NCBI RefSeq assembly: GCF_011390835.1
Contig: NZ_JAABRQ010000009.1
Span: 1-64,000, forward strand
Direction of reading: 5' to 3'
DNA: 64,000 nucleotides
From: Hydrogenophaga sp.
GTDB taxonomy: Bacteria > Pseudomonadota > Gammaproteobacteria > Burkholderiales > Burkholderiaceae_C
In this document: positions 1-8,518 of the stretch, in pieces
Numbering within the stretch: the first letter of the stretch is position 1
Layout of the letters: the number at the start of each line of letters is the position of its first letter
The notes under the pieces: model-generated
What the model saw: only the letters and a program-made list of their open reading frames with translations
The model's database searches: none
Told to the model about the DNA's origin: nothing
Made by a program: the position numbers and the translations under genes

Positions 1-28
1 TGAACTCCTAGGCATGTAGAAAAAGAAA

Positions 29-53
29 GGGCCCCGTCCTGTCGGAGGGGCCC
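29..53 (-). terminator. Rho-independent terminator, minus strand
   Basis: A perfect 7-bp stem, GGGCCCC (29-35) pairing with GGGGCCC (47-53), encloses an 11-nt loop. On the minus strand the stem is followed by a T-rich tract (complement of the A-run at 19-28), so termination is leftward. It probably ends a minus-strand transcript coming from rlmD or serves a gene just outside the window. Confidence 0.6.
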
Positions 54-214
54 AGTCGGGGTTCAAATCAGGCCAAGGGGGCCATCAACAGGTTAAGCGA
101 GGGGCTTGACCTACGGGTCCCTTTTTTTCGCCTTGTGACGCTGGGCAGACGCCATCCGGGCATCAAGTTCGCCAGAAAACTGCCGAAACAGACTCCAACT
201 CCACTGGAATCACC

Positions 215-574
215 ATGCGCCACCTCGTCGTTACCCTCGGTCTGATCGCCGCCACCAGCACGCTGGTCGGGTGTGACGCCCTGGGCATCGAAACCGCAAC
301 CCAGATCAACGCCAAGCGGGAAGCCGAGGCCCGCGCCATTGGCAGCGCCTGCCGCTACGCGCTGCGGGGCATTGAGGACTGTTTTGCCGGCAACAGCAAA
401 GCGGGCAAGGCCGCCGTCTTCGAGGGCTGGAAGGAGATGGACCAGTACATGCGCGACAACCAGTTGGTGGGCCTACCTTCCGGCGATGGTGCGTCCAAAA
501 CCGAATCCGGTGCGGATGCCGCGCCTGCTGGTGAAGACGGTGCCCGCACCGAGGCCAAATCCCGGCGCTCCTGA
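215..574 (+). CDS. Small lipoprotein of unknown function
   Basis: A 119-residue protein with a classical lipoprotein signal peptide: short basic start, hydrophobic core, and lipobox LVGC with the acylated Cys at residue 20. The mature part is alpha-helical and charged in its first 60 residues, with Cys at about 46 and 56, and then has a low-complexity Ala/Gly/Glu tail. It stands alone, convergent with rlmD (48 bp between the ends). The Shine-Dalgarno signal is weak. No domain is recognised. It should be a lipid-anchored envelope protein, but nothing in the context defines its role. Confidence 0.7.
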   Translation: MRHLVVTLGLIAATSTLVGCDALGIETATQINAKREAEARAIGSACRYALRGIEDCFAGNSKAGKAAVFEGWKEMDQYMRDNQLVGLPSGDGASKTESGADAAPAGEDGARTEAKSRRS

Positions 575-622
575 GCGCAAGCCCGCTGCGGGCGATCGCC
601 CGGGCCAAGAATCATTCATGCA

Positions 623-2080
623 TCAGCCAGGCGACGAGTCGTCGCGCTCAAACACCGCCATGCTCTCCACGTGTGCAGTGTGCGGAAACATGTTGACCAC
701 ACCCGCCGCCGTGCAGCGGTAACCGCCCTGGTGCACCAGCAAGCCCGCATCGCGCGCCAGCGTGGCCGGGTTGCAGCTCACGTAAACGATGCGCTGCGGC
801 GCGCTCCAGTTGCCGCGCAACTCGGGGTGCTGGTGCAGCTCAGCCACCGCCTTGGCCAACGCAAACGCCCCTTCACGAGGGGGGTCCACCAGCCATTTGT
901 GCGCCACACCGTCGGCCACCAGCAGCTCGGGTGTCATGTCAAACAGGTTGCGCGCCGCGAACTGCGTCGGGGCAAGCGGCGCATGCCGGCCAGCCTGGTT
1001 CAGCGCCAGGTTGTCGCGCGAGCGCGCCACCAGCGCCTCGCTGCCTTCGATGCCCAGCACCTCGCCGGCCTGCGACGCGATCGGCAGGGTGAAGTTGCCC
1101 AGACCACAGAACCAGTCGATCACGCGCTCGTGGGCCTGCGCATCCAGCAGCCGCAAAGCGCGCGCCACCAGCACCCGGTTGATGTGCGGGTTCACCTGGG
1201 TGAAATCGGTCGGCTTGAACGGCATGGTGATGCCGAACTCGGGCAAGTCATACGACAGGGACGGACCGCCTTCGTCCAGCAGCTTGACCGTGTCCGGCCC
1301 TTTGGACTGCAGCCACCACTGCACACCATGCAAGGCGCCAAAAGCCCGCAGGCGCGCCAGATCGTCTTCGCTCAAGGGCTCCAGGTGGCGCAGCACCATC
1401 GCGATCACCGAATCGCCACAGGCCAGCTCGATCTGCGGACAGGTTTCGCGCGCATCCATGCCGAAGATCAGCCCGCGCAAGGGCATGAGCAACGCACTGA
1501 CGACCGGTGGCAGCACCGCACAGGTCTGCATGTCGGCCACATAGCGGCTCTTGCGCTCGTGAAAGCCAATCAGCACCTCACCCTTCTTGTGCACATGGCG
1601 AACCGATAGCCGCGCCCGGTAACGGTAGCCCCAGGCCGGCCCCTCGATCGGCCGCAGCAACATCTCAGGCTTGACCTTCCCCAGGTGCCAGAGGTTGTCT
1701 TCGAGTACGCGCTGCTTCACCGCTACCTGAGCCGCGGGATGCAGGTGCTGCATCTTGCAGCCGCCACAGGCACCCGCGTGCAAGCCGAAATGGGGGCAAC
1801 CCGGGCGCACCCGCTGCGAAGATTCGCGGTGCACCGCGGTGACCACGCCCGCTTCCCAGCTGATTTTCTTGCGGTGCACGCTGGTGCTGACCAGCTCACC
1901 CGGCAAGGCACCTTCGATGAAGACGACCTTGCCGTCCGGCCGTCGGGCGATGCCCTGGGCATCGATGTCCATGGATTCGACCGCCAGCCAACCGTCGGGC
2001 AGCTCGCTGCCGCCTGGTGGATGCGGATTGGGGCTGGCCGTGGTGGCCAGGCTGTTTTCGTGGAATTCGGAGGCGCTCAT
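623..2080 (-). CDS. rlmD: 23S rRNA (uracil-1939-C5)-methyltransferase RlmD
   Basis: SAM-dependent RNA m5U methyltransferase of the RumA/TrmA family, 485 residues, slightly longer than E. coli RlmD because of an extended N-terminus. In order: a TRAM-like beta-barrel (about residues 30-85), four cysteines for the family [4Fe-4S] cluster (C95, C105, C108, C187), then a Rossmann methyltransferase domain with the SAM loop [12 protein letters not shown], the VDPPREG motif, and the nucleophile motif [10 protein letters not shown] near residue 440. All catalytic motifs are intact. It modifies 23S rRNA in the cytoplasm. It lies upstream in the same direction as the exonuclease gene, separated by about 65 bp. 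Confidence 0.95.
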   Translation of the reverse strand: MSASEFHENSLATTASPNPHPPGGSELPDGWLAVESMDIDAQGIARRPDGKVVFIEGALPGELVSTSVHRKKISWEAGVVTAVHRESSQRVRPGCPHFGLHAGACGGCKMQHLHPAAQVAVKQRVLEDNLWHLGKVKPEMLLRPIEGPAWGYRYRARLSVRHVHKKGEVLIGFHERKSRYVADMQTCAVLPPVVSALLMPLRGLIFGMDARETCPQIELACGDSVIAMVLRHLEPLSEDDLARLRAFGALHGVQWWLQSKGPDTVKLLDEGGPSLSYDLPEFGITMPFKPTDFTQVNPHINRVLVARALRLLDAQAHERVIDWFCGLGNFTLPIASQAGEVLGIEGSEALVARSRDNLALNQAGRHAPLAPTQFAARNLFDMTPELLVADGVAHKWLVDPPREGAFALAKAVAELHQHPELRGNWSAPQRIVYVSCNPATLARDAGLLVHQGGYRCTAAGVVNMFPHTAHVESMAVFERDDSSPG

Positions 2081-2145
2081 GCTCCGATTGTCTCAGGCGC
2101 CAGCTCCCCACGACCCGCCAAGCGGCGGAACGTGTTGGCTCCGCT

Positions 2146-2931
2146 TCAGGCCCAGGCCTGGAGGTACTCGTCCCAGTGGCTGTCGGTGGGCGCGAGATTG
2201 CCCAGGGTCTCTTTCACGTAGGCGATTTCCTGGTTGTACTCGGCCTCGGTGAGCCCGCCACGCATCTTTTGGAAGCGGCAATACACCAGGTAGGTGTTCA
2301 TCACATCGGTCTCACAGTAGCGCCGCACGTCTTCCGTCTGTCCGGCGAGGTACTGCGAGTACACCTGCGAGCCGTCCATGCCGAGCTTGCCGGGAAAGCC
2401 GCACAGCTTGGCCATGGCATCGAGCGGGGCGTTGTTCTTCGGGCTGTACATCGCGAGCAGGTCCATCAGGTCGAGATGGCGCATGTGGTAGCGGCTGATG
2501 TAGTTGTTCCACTTGAACTCGCGGTCGTCTTCGCCGAGGTCCCAGTACTTGTTGGCCTCCACGCCGTGGCGCAGGCCCCGGTAATGCAACACCGGCAGAT
2601 CAAATCCGCTGCCATTCCAGCTCACCAGCTGCGGGGCGTGTTTCTCCACAGCGTGAAAAAAGCTCTGCACCACCTTGCCTTCGCTCTGCCCGTCGCGGTC
2701 CACAAACGAGTGGATGCGCAAGCCCTCGGCATTGCGGAACACGCAGCTGATAACCAGCACGCGCTGCAGGTGCAAGGGCATGAAATCGCTCTGGCCTTTT
2801 TCCTTGCGCTCGGCCAGCCAGGCGGCGTAGACCTGCTCGTCGCTGGACTCTGCGGGTTCTCCCCGCAAAGCGCGCAGACCGACCACGTCTGGGATGGACT
2901 CGATGTCGAACACCAGCACGGGCCAGGCCAT
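2146..2931 (-). CDS. Predicted 3'-5' exonuclease, PolB-exonuclease-like (DNA_B_exo2 family)
   Basis: A 261-residue protein matching the stand-alone predicted exonucleases related to the proofreading domain of family B DNA polymerases. The ExoI motif is FDIESIPD near the N-terminus (metal-binding Asp and Glu). ExoII is the SWNGSGFDLPVL segment. ExoIII is YCETDVMNTYLVYCRF, with its catalytic Asp. Length and motif order are normal for the family. It presumably trims 3' ends of DNA or RNA in the cytoplasm; the physiological substrate is not known for this group. It lies between nlpD and rlmD on the same strand. Confidence 0.88.
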   Translation of the reverse strand: MAWPVLVFDIESIPDVVGLRALRGEPAESSDEQVYAAWLAERKEKGQSDFMPLHLQRVLVISCVFRNAEGLRIHSFVDRDGQSEGKVVQSFFHAVEKHAPQLVSWNGSGFDLPVLHYRGLRHGVEANKYWDLGEDDREFKWNNYISRYHMRHLDLMDLLAMYSPKNNAPLDAMAKLCGFPGKLGMDGSQVYSQYLAGQTEDVRRYCETDVMNTYLVYCRFQKMRGGLTEAEYNQEIAYVKETLGNLAPTDSHWDEYLQAWA

Positions 2932-2974
2932 GGCGGGCTTTCAGTGGCAGGCCAGTGCCAACAACGCCAGGGAT

Positions 2975-3901
2975 TCAGCGCTTGGGCAGGTAGCCCATGG
3001 GATCGACCGGCTTGCCCAGGCGGCGAACCTCGAAGTGCAGCTTGACGCGATCGGCATCGCTGCTGCCCATCTCGGCGATCTTCTGGCCCTGGCGCACCGC
3101 CTGATCCTCGCGCACCAGCAGCGCCTGGTTGTGGGCGTAGGCGGTCAGAAAGGTGTTGTTGTGCTTCAGGATGATGAGGTTGCCATAGCCCCGCAGGCCA
3201 GCGCCAGCATAGACCACGCGCCCATCTGCGGCAGCGATCACCGGATCACCCACGCGCCCGGCGATGGCCACACCTTTGTTCTTGGCCTCGTCGAAACCGG
3301 CGATGACCGTGCCCTGAGCCGGCCAGACAAAACTCACGTCGTCAGCGCCGGCCGACTCTGGCGCGGTCGAAGGCGCCGGGACCGGAGCCGCCGCGACAGC
3401 CGTCGAAGTGCCCAGCGGGCGCGACACCACCCCGGTGCTGGTGACGGCGTTGGCGGTGACCCCGGTGCCACCGACCGCCGATGTGGCAGCCGTGACCGGC
3501 GCAGCGCCAGTCATCGGGCTGACGACCGGCGGCGCCACGCGCAAGACCTGGCCCACTTCAAGCGCGTTGGCGTTGGGCAGGTTGTTCCAGGCCTGCACGT
3601 CGCGCCAGTTCTGGCCGCTGTCGAGGGCGATGCGGAACAGGGTGTCTCCCGGTCGCACGGTGTAATAGCCAGGCTTGCCGGCGTTTTCGGCACCGGGCGG
3701 CTGCTTGATGTCCAGCGTGCCAGCCGCGCCGGTCCGGTCTTCGACAGGAGCGGGCTGGGCCAGGCGACGGGTCGAGCAGCCGGCCGTGACCAGCAGTGCA
3801 GCCAACAAACCGGAGATCAACAGGCGGTTGGTGTTGGAATGCTGGTGCAGGAGGCCGCGGGCTACGGTCACTGGAAGCGTTGTATTCATGAGGACTCTCA
3901 T
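2975..3901 (-). CDS. nlpD: NlpD-type amidase activator: LysM plus degenerate LytM (M23) lipoprotein
   Basis: A 308-residue outer-membrane lipoprotein. The signal peptide ends in lipobox VTAGC (Cys 42). A LysM domain (about 80-124, from YYTVRPGDTL) binds peptidoglycan, then a Pro/Ala/Val linker leads to a C-terminal LytM/M23 domain. Where an active M23 enzyme has the first His and Asp zinc ligands, this protein reads NKGVAIAG, so the site is degenerate, as in E. coli NlpD/EnvC, which activate amidases rather than cut. The expected role is septal amidase activation and daughter-cell separation. It follows pcm and surE, the classical surE-pcm-nlpD order. Translation could also begin at Met 5. 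Confidence 0.92.
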   Translation of the reverse strand: MRVLMNTTLPVTVARGLLHQHSNTNRLLISGLLAALLVTAGCSTRRLAQPAPVEDRTGAAGTLDIKQPPGAENAGKPGYYTVRPGDTLFRIALDSGQNWRDVQAWNNLPNANALEVGQVLRVAPPVVSPMTGAAPVTAATSAVGGTGVTANAVTSTGVVSRPLGTSTAVAAAPVPAPSTAPESAGADDVSFVWPAQGTVIAGFDEAKNKGVAIAGRVGDPVIAAADGRVVYAGAGLRGYGNLIILKHNNTFLTAYAHNQALLVREDQAVRQGQKIAEMGSSDADRVKLHFEVRRLGKPVDPMGYLPKR

Positions 3902-3978
3902 CTAAGGTGCGGACCCGCTCAGTGGGCCGGTCACAGGATGTGGTGAGGCAAGCCGGGCAGGTCCTGGACCTGGCTGAC

Positions 3979-4782
3979 TCACGCAATACCCGATTTTAGA
4001 GGCACAAAGTGCACAGCTTCGAGCACCGTTCGGCTCACGCCCTGGGCGGTCTTGTCGATCACCACCAGATTCTGACGCCCAGGCCCGGTGGCAGCGGGGG
4101 CCACTAGGCGCCCGCCCACGGCGAGCTGGTCGACCCAGGCGTCTGGCACGTCTTCCCCCCCTGCGGCCGCGATGATGGCCGAATACGGCGCGCCGCGCGG
4201 ATAGCCCAGCATGCCATCGCCCAACAGCAGGTGCAGGTTGGCAATGCGCAGCATGCGCAGGTTTTCTCGCGCCCGCTCGTGCAGGCCGCGCAGCCGCTCA
4301 ATGCTGTAGACCTCGCGTGACAAATGGCTCAGCACAGCGGCCTGGTAGCCACAGCCGGTGCCGATTTCAAGCACCCGCCCCAGCTTCTCCGTGTGCCCAT
4401 GGCACAGCAACTCAGCCATTCGAGCGACCACATTGGGTTTGGATATCGTTTGACCCAATCCAATAGGCAAACTTGTGTCTTCATAGGCCTGGTTGACCAG
4501 GGCCGAGTCCACAAACCGGTGGCGCTCCACCGCCCGCATGGCCGCCAGCACCGCCAGATTCGATACGCCCTGGGCCTCGAGCTTGCGCACCATGGCCGTG
4601 CGCACCGCCTGGGAATCCATGCCGATACCTGTGGTCAGCGGCCGCGCCGCGGAGGTCGAAGGCGCAGCTCGCGCCACCGTGGTTCTCGCGGCGGGGGAGC
4701 CCTGAGCGTTGTGCCCACCCGGCGACAAAGACGCAGGGAACCCGGGCCTGGGACGCGTGCCTGCCGGGATGGGCGGCTTCAT
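3979..4782 (-). CDS. pcm: Protein-L-isoaspartate O-methyltransferase
   Basis: PCMT family repair enzyme that methylates L-isoaspartyl residues in damaged proteins using SAM. The SAM-binding motif [14 protein letters not shown] is intact, and the family motif [15 protein letters not shown] lies just upstream. I place the start at 4782 because that ATG overlaps the surE stop as ATGA, indicating translational coupling. This leaves an N-terminal extension of about 50 Pro/Ala/Arg-rich residues before the conserved domain, which begins near [10 protein letters not shown], and makes 267 residues instead of the usual 210-220. Upstream in-frame codons are spurious readings inside surE. Confidence 0.93.
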   Translation of the reverse strand: MKPPIPAGTRPRPGFPASLSPGGHNAQGSPAARTTVARAAPSTSAARPLTTGIGMDSQAVRTAMVRKLEAQGVSNLAVLAAMRAVERHRFVDSALVNQAYEDTSLPIGLGQTISKPNVVARMAELLCHGHTEKLGRVLEIGTGCGYQAAVLSHLSREVYSIERLRGLHERARENLRMLRIANLHLLLGDGMLGYPRGAPYSAIIAAAGGEDVPDAWVDQLAVGGRLVAPAATGPGRQNLVVIDKTAQGVSRTVLEAVHFVPLKSGIA

Positions 4783-5594
4783 GCGGGCGTGCCCGGGGCC
4801 GACGCCGCCGGATGCTTGAGCTCGGCAGACAGCTGGGCCGCGGTGGGCGCCCAGTACGGCAGGCGTTCGTGGTCGGTCAGATCGACCTGCAGCGGGGTGA
4901 TGGTGGCGTAACACTGGGCAGTGGCGTGGAAGTCGGTGCCCTCGGTGTCGTCTTTCACAGCCCCTGCACTGCCGATCCAGTACATCGTGTCGCCACGAGG
5001 ATTGGTCTGCGAGATCACCTGCTCGGCCGAATGGCGGCGACCCAGTCGCGCCACCTTGAAGCCACGCAAGCCCTCAGCCGGCACGTTGGGTATGTTCACG
5101 TTCAGCAGCCACGGCAGCGCGCGCTCGGCCGCCTCTGGCAGCGAAGGCAGCAACTGCGCCACCAGCTTGGCCGCCATCTGGCCCGCCGCATCCAGGTGGG
5201 CCCAGCCCTTTTCGGTTTGCGAAAAAGCGATCGCCGGGATGCCGAACAGGTAGCCCTCCATGGCCGCGCCGACCGTACCGGAGTAAATCGTGTCGTCGCC
5301 CATGTTGGCACCGTTGTTGATGCCCGAGACCACCAGATCAGGCCGGTAACCGAGCAGACCGGTCAGGGCGATGTGCACACAATCGGCCGGCGTTCCGTTC
5401 ACATAACGGAAGCCATTGGGCGCCGTGTGCACATACAGCGGCGAATGCAGCGTGAGCGCATTGGACTTGGCGCTGTTGTTGTGCTCGGGTGCCACCACCT
5501 CCACCGAAACACCTGGTAAACCCTTCAGGCCCTCGTACAAGGCCACGATGCCTGGGGCCTGATAGCCGTCGTCGTTGGAGATGAGGATCTTCAT
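4779..5594 (-). CDS. surE: 5'/3'-nucleotidase (stationary-phase survival protein SurE)
   Basis: Metal-dependent nucleotidase and exopolyphosphatase of the SurE family, 271 residues. The N-terminus [15 protein letters not shown] carries the paired metal-binding Asp residues 8 and 9. The [12 protein letters not shown] segment holds the conserved Ser, and [13 protein letters not shown] holds the conserved Asn ligand. It dephosphorylates nucleoside monophosphates in the cytoplasm. It is the first gene of surE-pcm-nlpD, with a 4-nt ATGA overlap to pcm. Its own upstream region is the short divergent gap to the quinone oxidoreductase gene. The C-terminal tail is slightly extended and Ala/Pro-rich. 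Confidence 0.95.
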   Translation of the reverse strand: MKILISNDDGYQAPGIVALYEGLKGLPGVSVEVVAPEHNNSAKSNALTLHSPLYVHTAPNGFRYVNGTPADCVHIALTGLLGYRPDLVVSGINNGANMGDDTIYSGTVGAAMEGYLFGIPAIAFSQTEKGWAHLDAAGQMAAKLVAQLLPSLPEAAERALPWLLNVNIPNVPAEGLRGFKVARLGRRHSAEQVISQTNPRGDTMYWIGSAGAVKDDTEGTDFHATAQCYATITPLQVDLTDHERLPYWAPTAAQLSAELKHPAASAPGTPA

Positions 5595-5758
5595 GCCCTT
5601 GATTCTAGGTCGCTTGCCCTGGGAGAACGGCGCGGTGGGGCTTGGCCGTCTCGTCGTCGCACCAGCGACAGCGCAGCGGGTTGTCCCGCTGCTCCCAGGG
5701 CCTGACGATCCCTATCATGGACCGATACCCCGAAACCATTTCATCAAGAGGAAACACC

Positions 5759-6745
5759 ATGCATGCCTGGCTGTGCGAAAACCCTGTCGGCGTCGATGCC
5801 CTGACCTGGACCGAGCTGCCCACGCCCGAGCCCAAGGCAGGCGAAGTGCTGATCGAAATCCAGGCCGCAAGCCTCAACTTTCCGGACCTGCTCATCGTTC
5901 AGAACAAATACCAGATGAAGCCGCCCCTGCCTTTTGTGCCGGGTTCCGAATACGCCGGCGTGGTGCGTGCGGTGGGTGACGGCGTGAAGCACCTGCAGGT
6001 CGGTCAGAGCGTGGCCTGTCTGAGCGGCACCGGTGGCTTTGCCACCCACACCATCGCCCCGGCGGCGCTGTGCATGCCGCTGCCCGCCGGTTTCCCGCCG
6101 GTGGACGCCGCGGCCTTCATCATGATCTACGCCACATCGTGGCACGCGCTCATGGACCGGGCCGCGCTCAAGGCGGGCGAAACGGTGCTCATCCTCGGCG
6201 CCGCCGGCGGTGTCGGTACCTCGGCGATCCAGCTGGCCAAAGCGGCGGGTGCGCGCGTGATCGCCGCGGCGTCCAGCGATGAAAAATGCGCGCTTTGCAA
6301 GACCTTGGGTGCCGACGAGACCATCAACTACAGCGTGCACACGCCGGCCAAAGGCCTGCGGGAGGAAATCAAGCGGCTGACCGACGGCAAAGGCCCGGAC
6401 GTGATCTACGACCCGGTGGGCGGCGACTTCGCTGAGCCCGCGTTCCGCTCCATCGGCTGGCGTGGGCGCTACATGGTGGTGGGATTTGCCAGCGGCCCCA
6501 TCCCCAGCCTGCCACTCAACCTCACCTTGCTCAAAGGCGCCAGCATCATGGGTGTGTTCTGGGGCGACTTTGCGCGCCGCGAACCGCAAGCCAACGCGCA
6601 GATGATGCAGACCCTCGCCAGCATGTATCTGAAAGGCCAGATCAAACCGCAGATCGATCAGACCCTGCCCATGAAAGAGCTGCCCAAGGCGTTCGCCGTC
6701 ATGGGCTCGCGCTCGGTCAAGGGCAAACTGGTAATGGTTAACTGA
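5759..6745 (+). CDS. NADPH:quinone oxidoreductase family protein (zinc-free MDR/QOR type)
   Basis: A 328-residue medium-chain dehydrogenase/reductase. The GroES-like N-terminal domain (to about residue 120) lacks zinc-binding residues. The Rossmann domain carries the nucleotide motif ILGAAGGVGTSAIQLAK, followed by the AAASSDEK segment typical of NADPH users. It probably reduces quinones or reactive enals with NADPH in the cytoplasm. I chose ATG 5759 because AGAGGAAA lies 5 nt upstream and the family begins here; the open frame extends 39 codons further upstream without similarity. It is divergent from surE and followed by a hairpin terminator. Confidence 0.92.
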   Translation: MHAWLCENPVGVDALTWTELPTPEPKAGEVLIEIQAASLNFPDLLIVQNKYQMKPPLPFVPGSEYAGVVRAVGDGVKHLQVGQSVACLSGTGGFATHTIAPAALCMPLPAGFPPVDAAAFIMIYATSWHALMDRAALKAGETVLILGAAGGVGTSAIQLAKAAGARVIAAASSDEKCALCKTLGADETINYSVHTPAKGLREEIKRLTDGKGPDVIYDPVGGDFAEPAFRSIGWRGRYMVVGFASGPIPSLPLNLTLLKGASIMGVFWGDFARREPQANAQMMQTLASMYLKGQIKPQIDQTLPMKELPKAFAVMGSRSVKGKLVMVN

Positions 6746-6781
6746 TGCGCCGACTCCTCGGCCGGTGAAGCGCGAAAACCC

Positions 6782-6809
6782 AAGCCCGTCAGCGACTGCG
6801 GGCGGGCTT
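6782..6809 (+). terminator. Hairpin terminator after the quinone oxidoreductase gene
   Basis: The stem AAGCCCG (6782-6788) pairs with CGGGCTT (6803-6809), followed by one more T. It lies 36 bp after the oxidoreductase stop. The T-tract is short, so termination may be partial. Confidence 0.5.
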
Positions 6810-6945
6810 TGCGGGAAATTGCTGGGGTAGCTGATGGAGCTCTCAGACGACGGCATCAAGTTACTGGTGCCGCATGGCGAAAGCGGAGAAGAAGTTGAAT
6901 AGCGACTGCCTTATGGCTGGACTGCAACAAAATTGCCGTTAGCAC

Positions 6946-7098
6946 ATGCGGGGGCTGTTGCAACGCAGCTGGCGGCTTGCCGCCATCACAACCCTTCTGC
7001 TTGTAGGCTGCGGTAGCCTTGCCCAGAATCAACCTCAATCTGGCGCTGGCACCGATCCCCGCGATACGGATGGAAGGCGAGCACGGCGCTTAATCTAA
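6946..7098 (+). CDS. Possible 50-residue lipoprotein
   Basis: A small frame starting at ATG 6946 encodes a basic N-terminus (MRGLLQRSWR), a hydrophobic core and a well-formed lipobox LLVGC, then a short polar tail ending in Arg-rich residues. Signal and lipobox would be typical of a small entericidin-like or truncated lipoprotein. Against it: there is no Shine-Dalgarno sequence, and the surroundings are degraded (an IS3 fragment lies 30 bp downstream on the other strand). It may be a genuine small gene, the truncated start of a lost lipoprotein gene, or chance. Confidence 0.3.
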   Translation: MRGLLQRSWRLAAITTLLLVGCGSLAQNQPQSGAGTDPRDTDGRRARRLI

Positions 7099-7127
7099 CT
7101 AGCATTGCAAGGCAATCCTGGCCCGGC

Positions 7128-7286
7128 TCAAGCTCTGAGACGACGACACCCGAGCCTCTTCTTCCACGCACAGTACGCCGCCTCGGACACCCCGATCTGG
7201 CGGCTTGTATCAAAGACCGGCGTACCTGAATCGGCCAACCTCAGCGGGTGCGCGTTCTGATTTTCAACGAATCTTGACGTCTTCAT
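7128..7286 (-). pseudogene. IS3-family transposase OrfA remnant
   Basis: A 52-codon frame opens with MKTSRF, the usual start of IS3-family OrfA, and continues with SGTPVFDTSRQIGVSEAAY and CAWKKRLG, matching the OrfA helix-turn-helix pattern (GTPV...CREHGIS...FYKW). After that it deletes into a short RRLRA end and stops, losing the leucine-zipper half. The element is dead: no OrfB and no terminal inverted repeats were recognised nearby. It marks a past insertion in the gene-poor stretch between 6.8 and 7.5 kb. Confidence 0.6.
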
Positions 7287-7501
7287 TGCTTCCCTTTCGC
7301 GCTATTCGGCACTGCAGGAAAGCAACCCTAGCGCCAGTTTTGAAACGTCCAGAACCCGGGAGAGTCGTCATGACTCCTCAGCACTTCCTTCACACAACGC
7401 AGCGCACGAATCGACATCTTGCGTTTCGCCCAGCTGTCGAGCCTGACCACCCCATAGGGGTCACGCTAGTGCTGCCTGCTTGGAATTGCCCGCTGCAACG
7501 A

Positions 7502-8518
7502 CTAGCGATTCCGATTGCGCTCCTCGTCCTCTTTTTTCTTCCACTCTTCCTCTTGCCGGGCATCCTTGTCCTTTTGAACCTGGTCTTTTGGTGCAGCCTT
7601 CTGTTCTTTTACCTTGCCCTTCGGTTCAGGTTGGGATTGTTGCCGCTTCAGATCTTGTTGCTGCCTCTGTTGTTGCTGGCGTTGCTGGTCTTTCTGGCGC
7701 TGTAGATCCTGCTGGCTTTGCTGGTCTTTCTGGCGCTGCAGATCCTGCTGGCGTTGCTGCTCTTTCTGGCGCTGCAGATCCTGCTGGCGTTGCTGGTCTT
7801 TCTGGCGCTGTAGATCCTGCTGGCGTTGCTGCTCCTGCTGGCGCTGCAGCTCTCGCTGGTCTTGCTGGCGCTGCTGCTCCTGCTCGCGTTGCGGGTTTTG
7901 CTGCACCCGCGGCTGAAAATATTTCTGCGCATCAGGATCACGTGGCCGGTAGCGGTAATTCTCGGACCGGATCTCATGCTGTTGCTCTACCGCACGGGGA
8001 TAGCGGTCGCCGGAATAATTCCGCTGGTAGGTTGGCAACGGTGCAGGAGGCAGGGCGGAACTCCGGTCCCAACGGTCCCACCCTCTTCGCCGCTGTTCCC
8101 AGTTACGACCCCAGTGATCCCCCCAACGGGGCGGCAAGTCGGCAATCCAGCCGCGAAAATACGGCGGCGGCTGGCGGTAGTAGCGAACCGGGACGCGCAG
8201 TATAAATACCGGCAGATCGTAGTAATCCACCCTGTCCCACGGACCGTTGTACCAGCCGCTTGCATACCAGATGTCATCCTGGAACACCCAGTACAGGCCG
8301 TCGTAAAAGAAGAAATTGAAACTCACCCGGGGGTCGTAGTAGACGGGATAACCCGGTATCTGGACAAGATCTGGGTACGTCGAATAATTGATGCCGATGT
8401 TCAGACCAGAATACCCAAGGCCGACCGCGGCATAGCTGGATGGTTGGTAAGGGGGTGCGGTATAGCATCCCTGGATAAGGGTCACCGACATCGCGATGAT
8501 CAGGTAGCGAGTTCTCAT
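7502..8518 (-). CDS. Lipoprotein with Tyr/Trp-rich domain and Q/R/K-rich repeat tail
   Basis: A 338-residue protein with a signal peptide ending in QGC (Cys 18). Residues about 20-190 form an aromatic-rich domain (repeated YY, FYDGLYWVFQDDIWY, WYNGPW, many Tyr-Pro pairs) that looks beta-structured. Residues about 205-310 are almost only Q, R, K, D, E and L, with a 12-residue unit DLQRQKDQQRQQ repeated about four times, predicting a long charged coiled coil or rod. The end is Lys/Glu-rich. I recognise no named domain. It is probably an envelope-anchored structural protein. Its promoter is uncertain: the regulon-type promoter at 8834-8877 points at it from more than 300 bp away. Confidence 0.75.
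   Translation of the reverse strand: MRTRYLIIAMSVTLIQGCYTAPPYQPSSYAAVGLGYSGLNIGINYSTYPDLVQIPGYPVYYDPRVSFNFFFYDGLYWVFQDDIWYASGWYNGPWDRVDYYDLPVFILRVPVRYYRQPPPYFRGWIADLPPRWGDHWGRNWEQRRRGWDRWDRSSALPPAPLPTYQRNYSGDRYPRAVEQQHEIRSENYRYRPRDPDAQKYFQPRVQQNPQREQEQQRQQDQRELQRQQEQQRQQDLQRQKDQQRQQDLQRQKEQQRQQDLQRQKDQQSQQDLQRQKDQQRQQQQRQQQDLKRQQSQPEPKGKVKEQKAAPKDQVQKDKDARQEEEWKKKEDEERNRNR
7650..7880 (-). repeat. 36-bp tandem repeats inside the Q/R-rich lipoprotein gene
   Basis: Direct repeats of 36 bp (12 codons); the unit containing TCTTTCTGGCGCTG recurs at 36-bp spacing (units start near 7687, 7723, 7759 and 7795), flanked by more diverged partial copies. The repeats stay in frame, so copy number can change by slippage without breaking the gene. 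Confidence 0.85.

Noticed and set aside
182-193. GCCGAAACAGAC near the first lipoprotein gene
   Set aside because: It has an extra base and no TGTnCG half-site, so it is not a member of the operator set.
7650-7880. Possible CRISPR array (regular short repeats)
   Set aside because: The repeats are contiguous 36-bp coding repeats without unique spacers, in frame in a lipoprotein gene; no cas genes are nearby.
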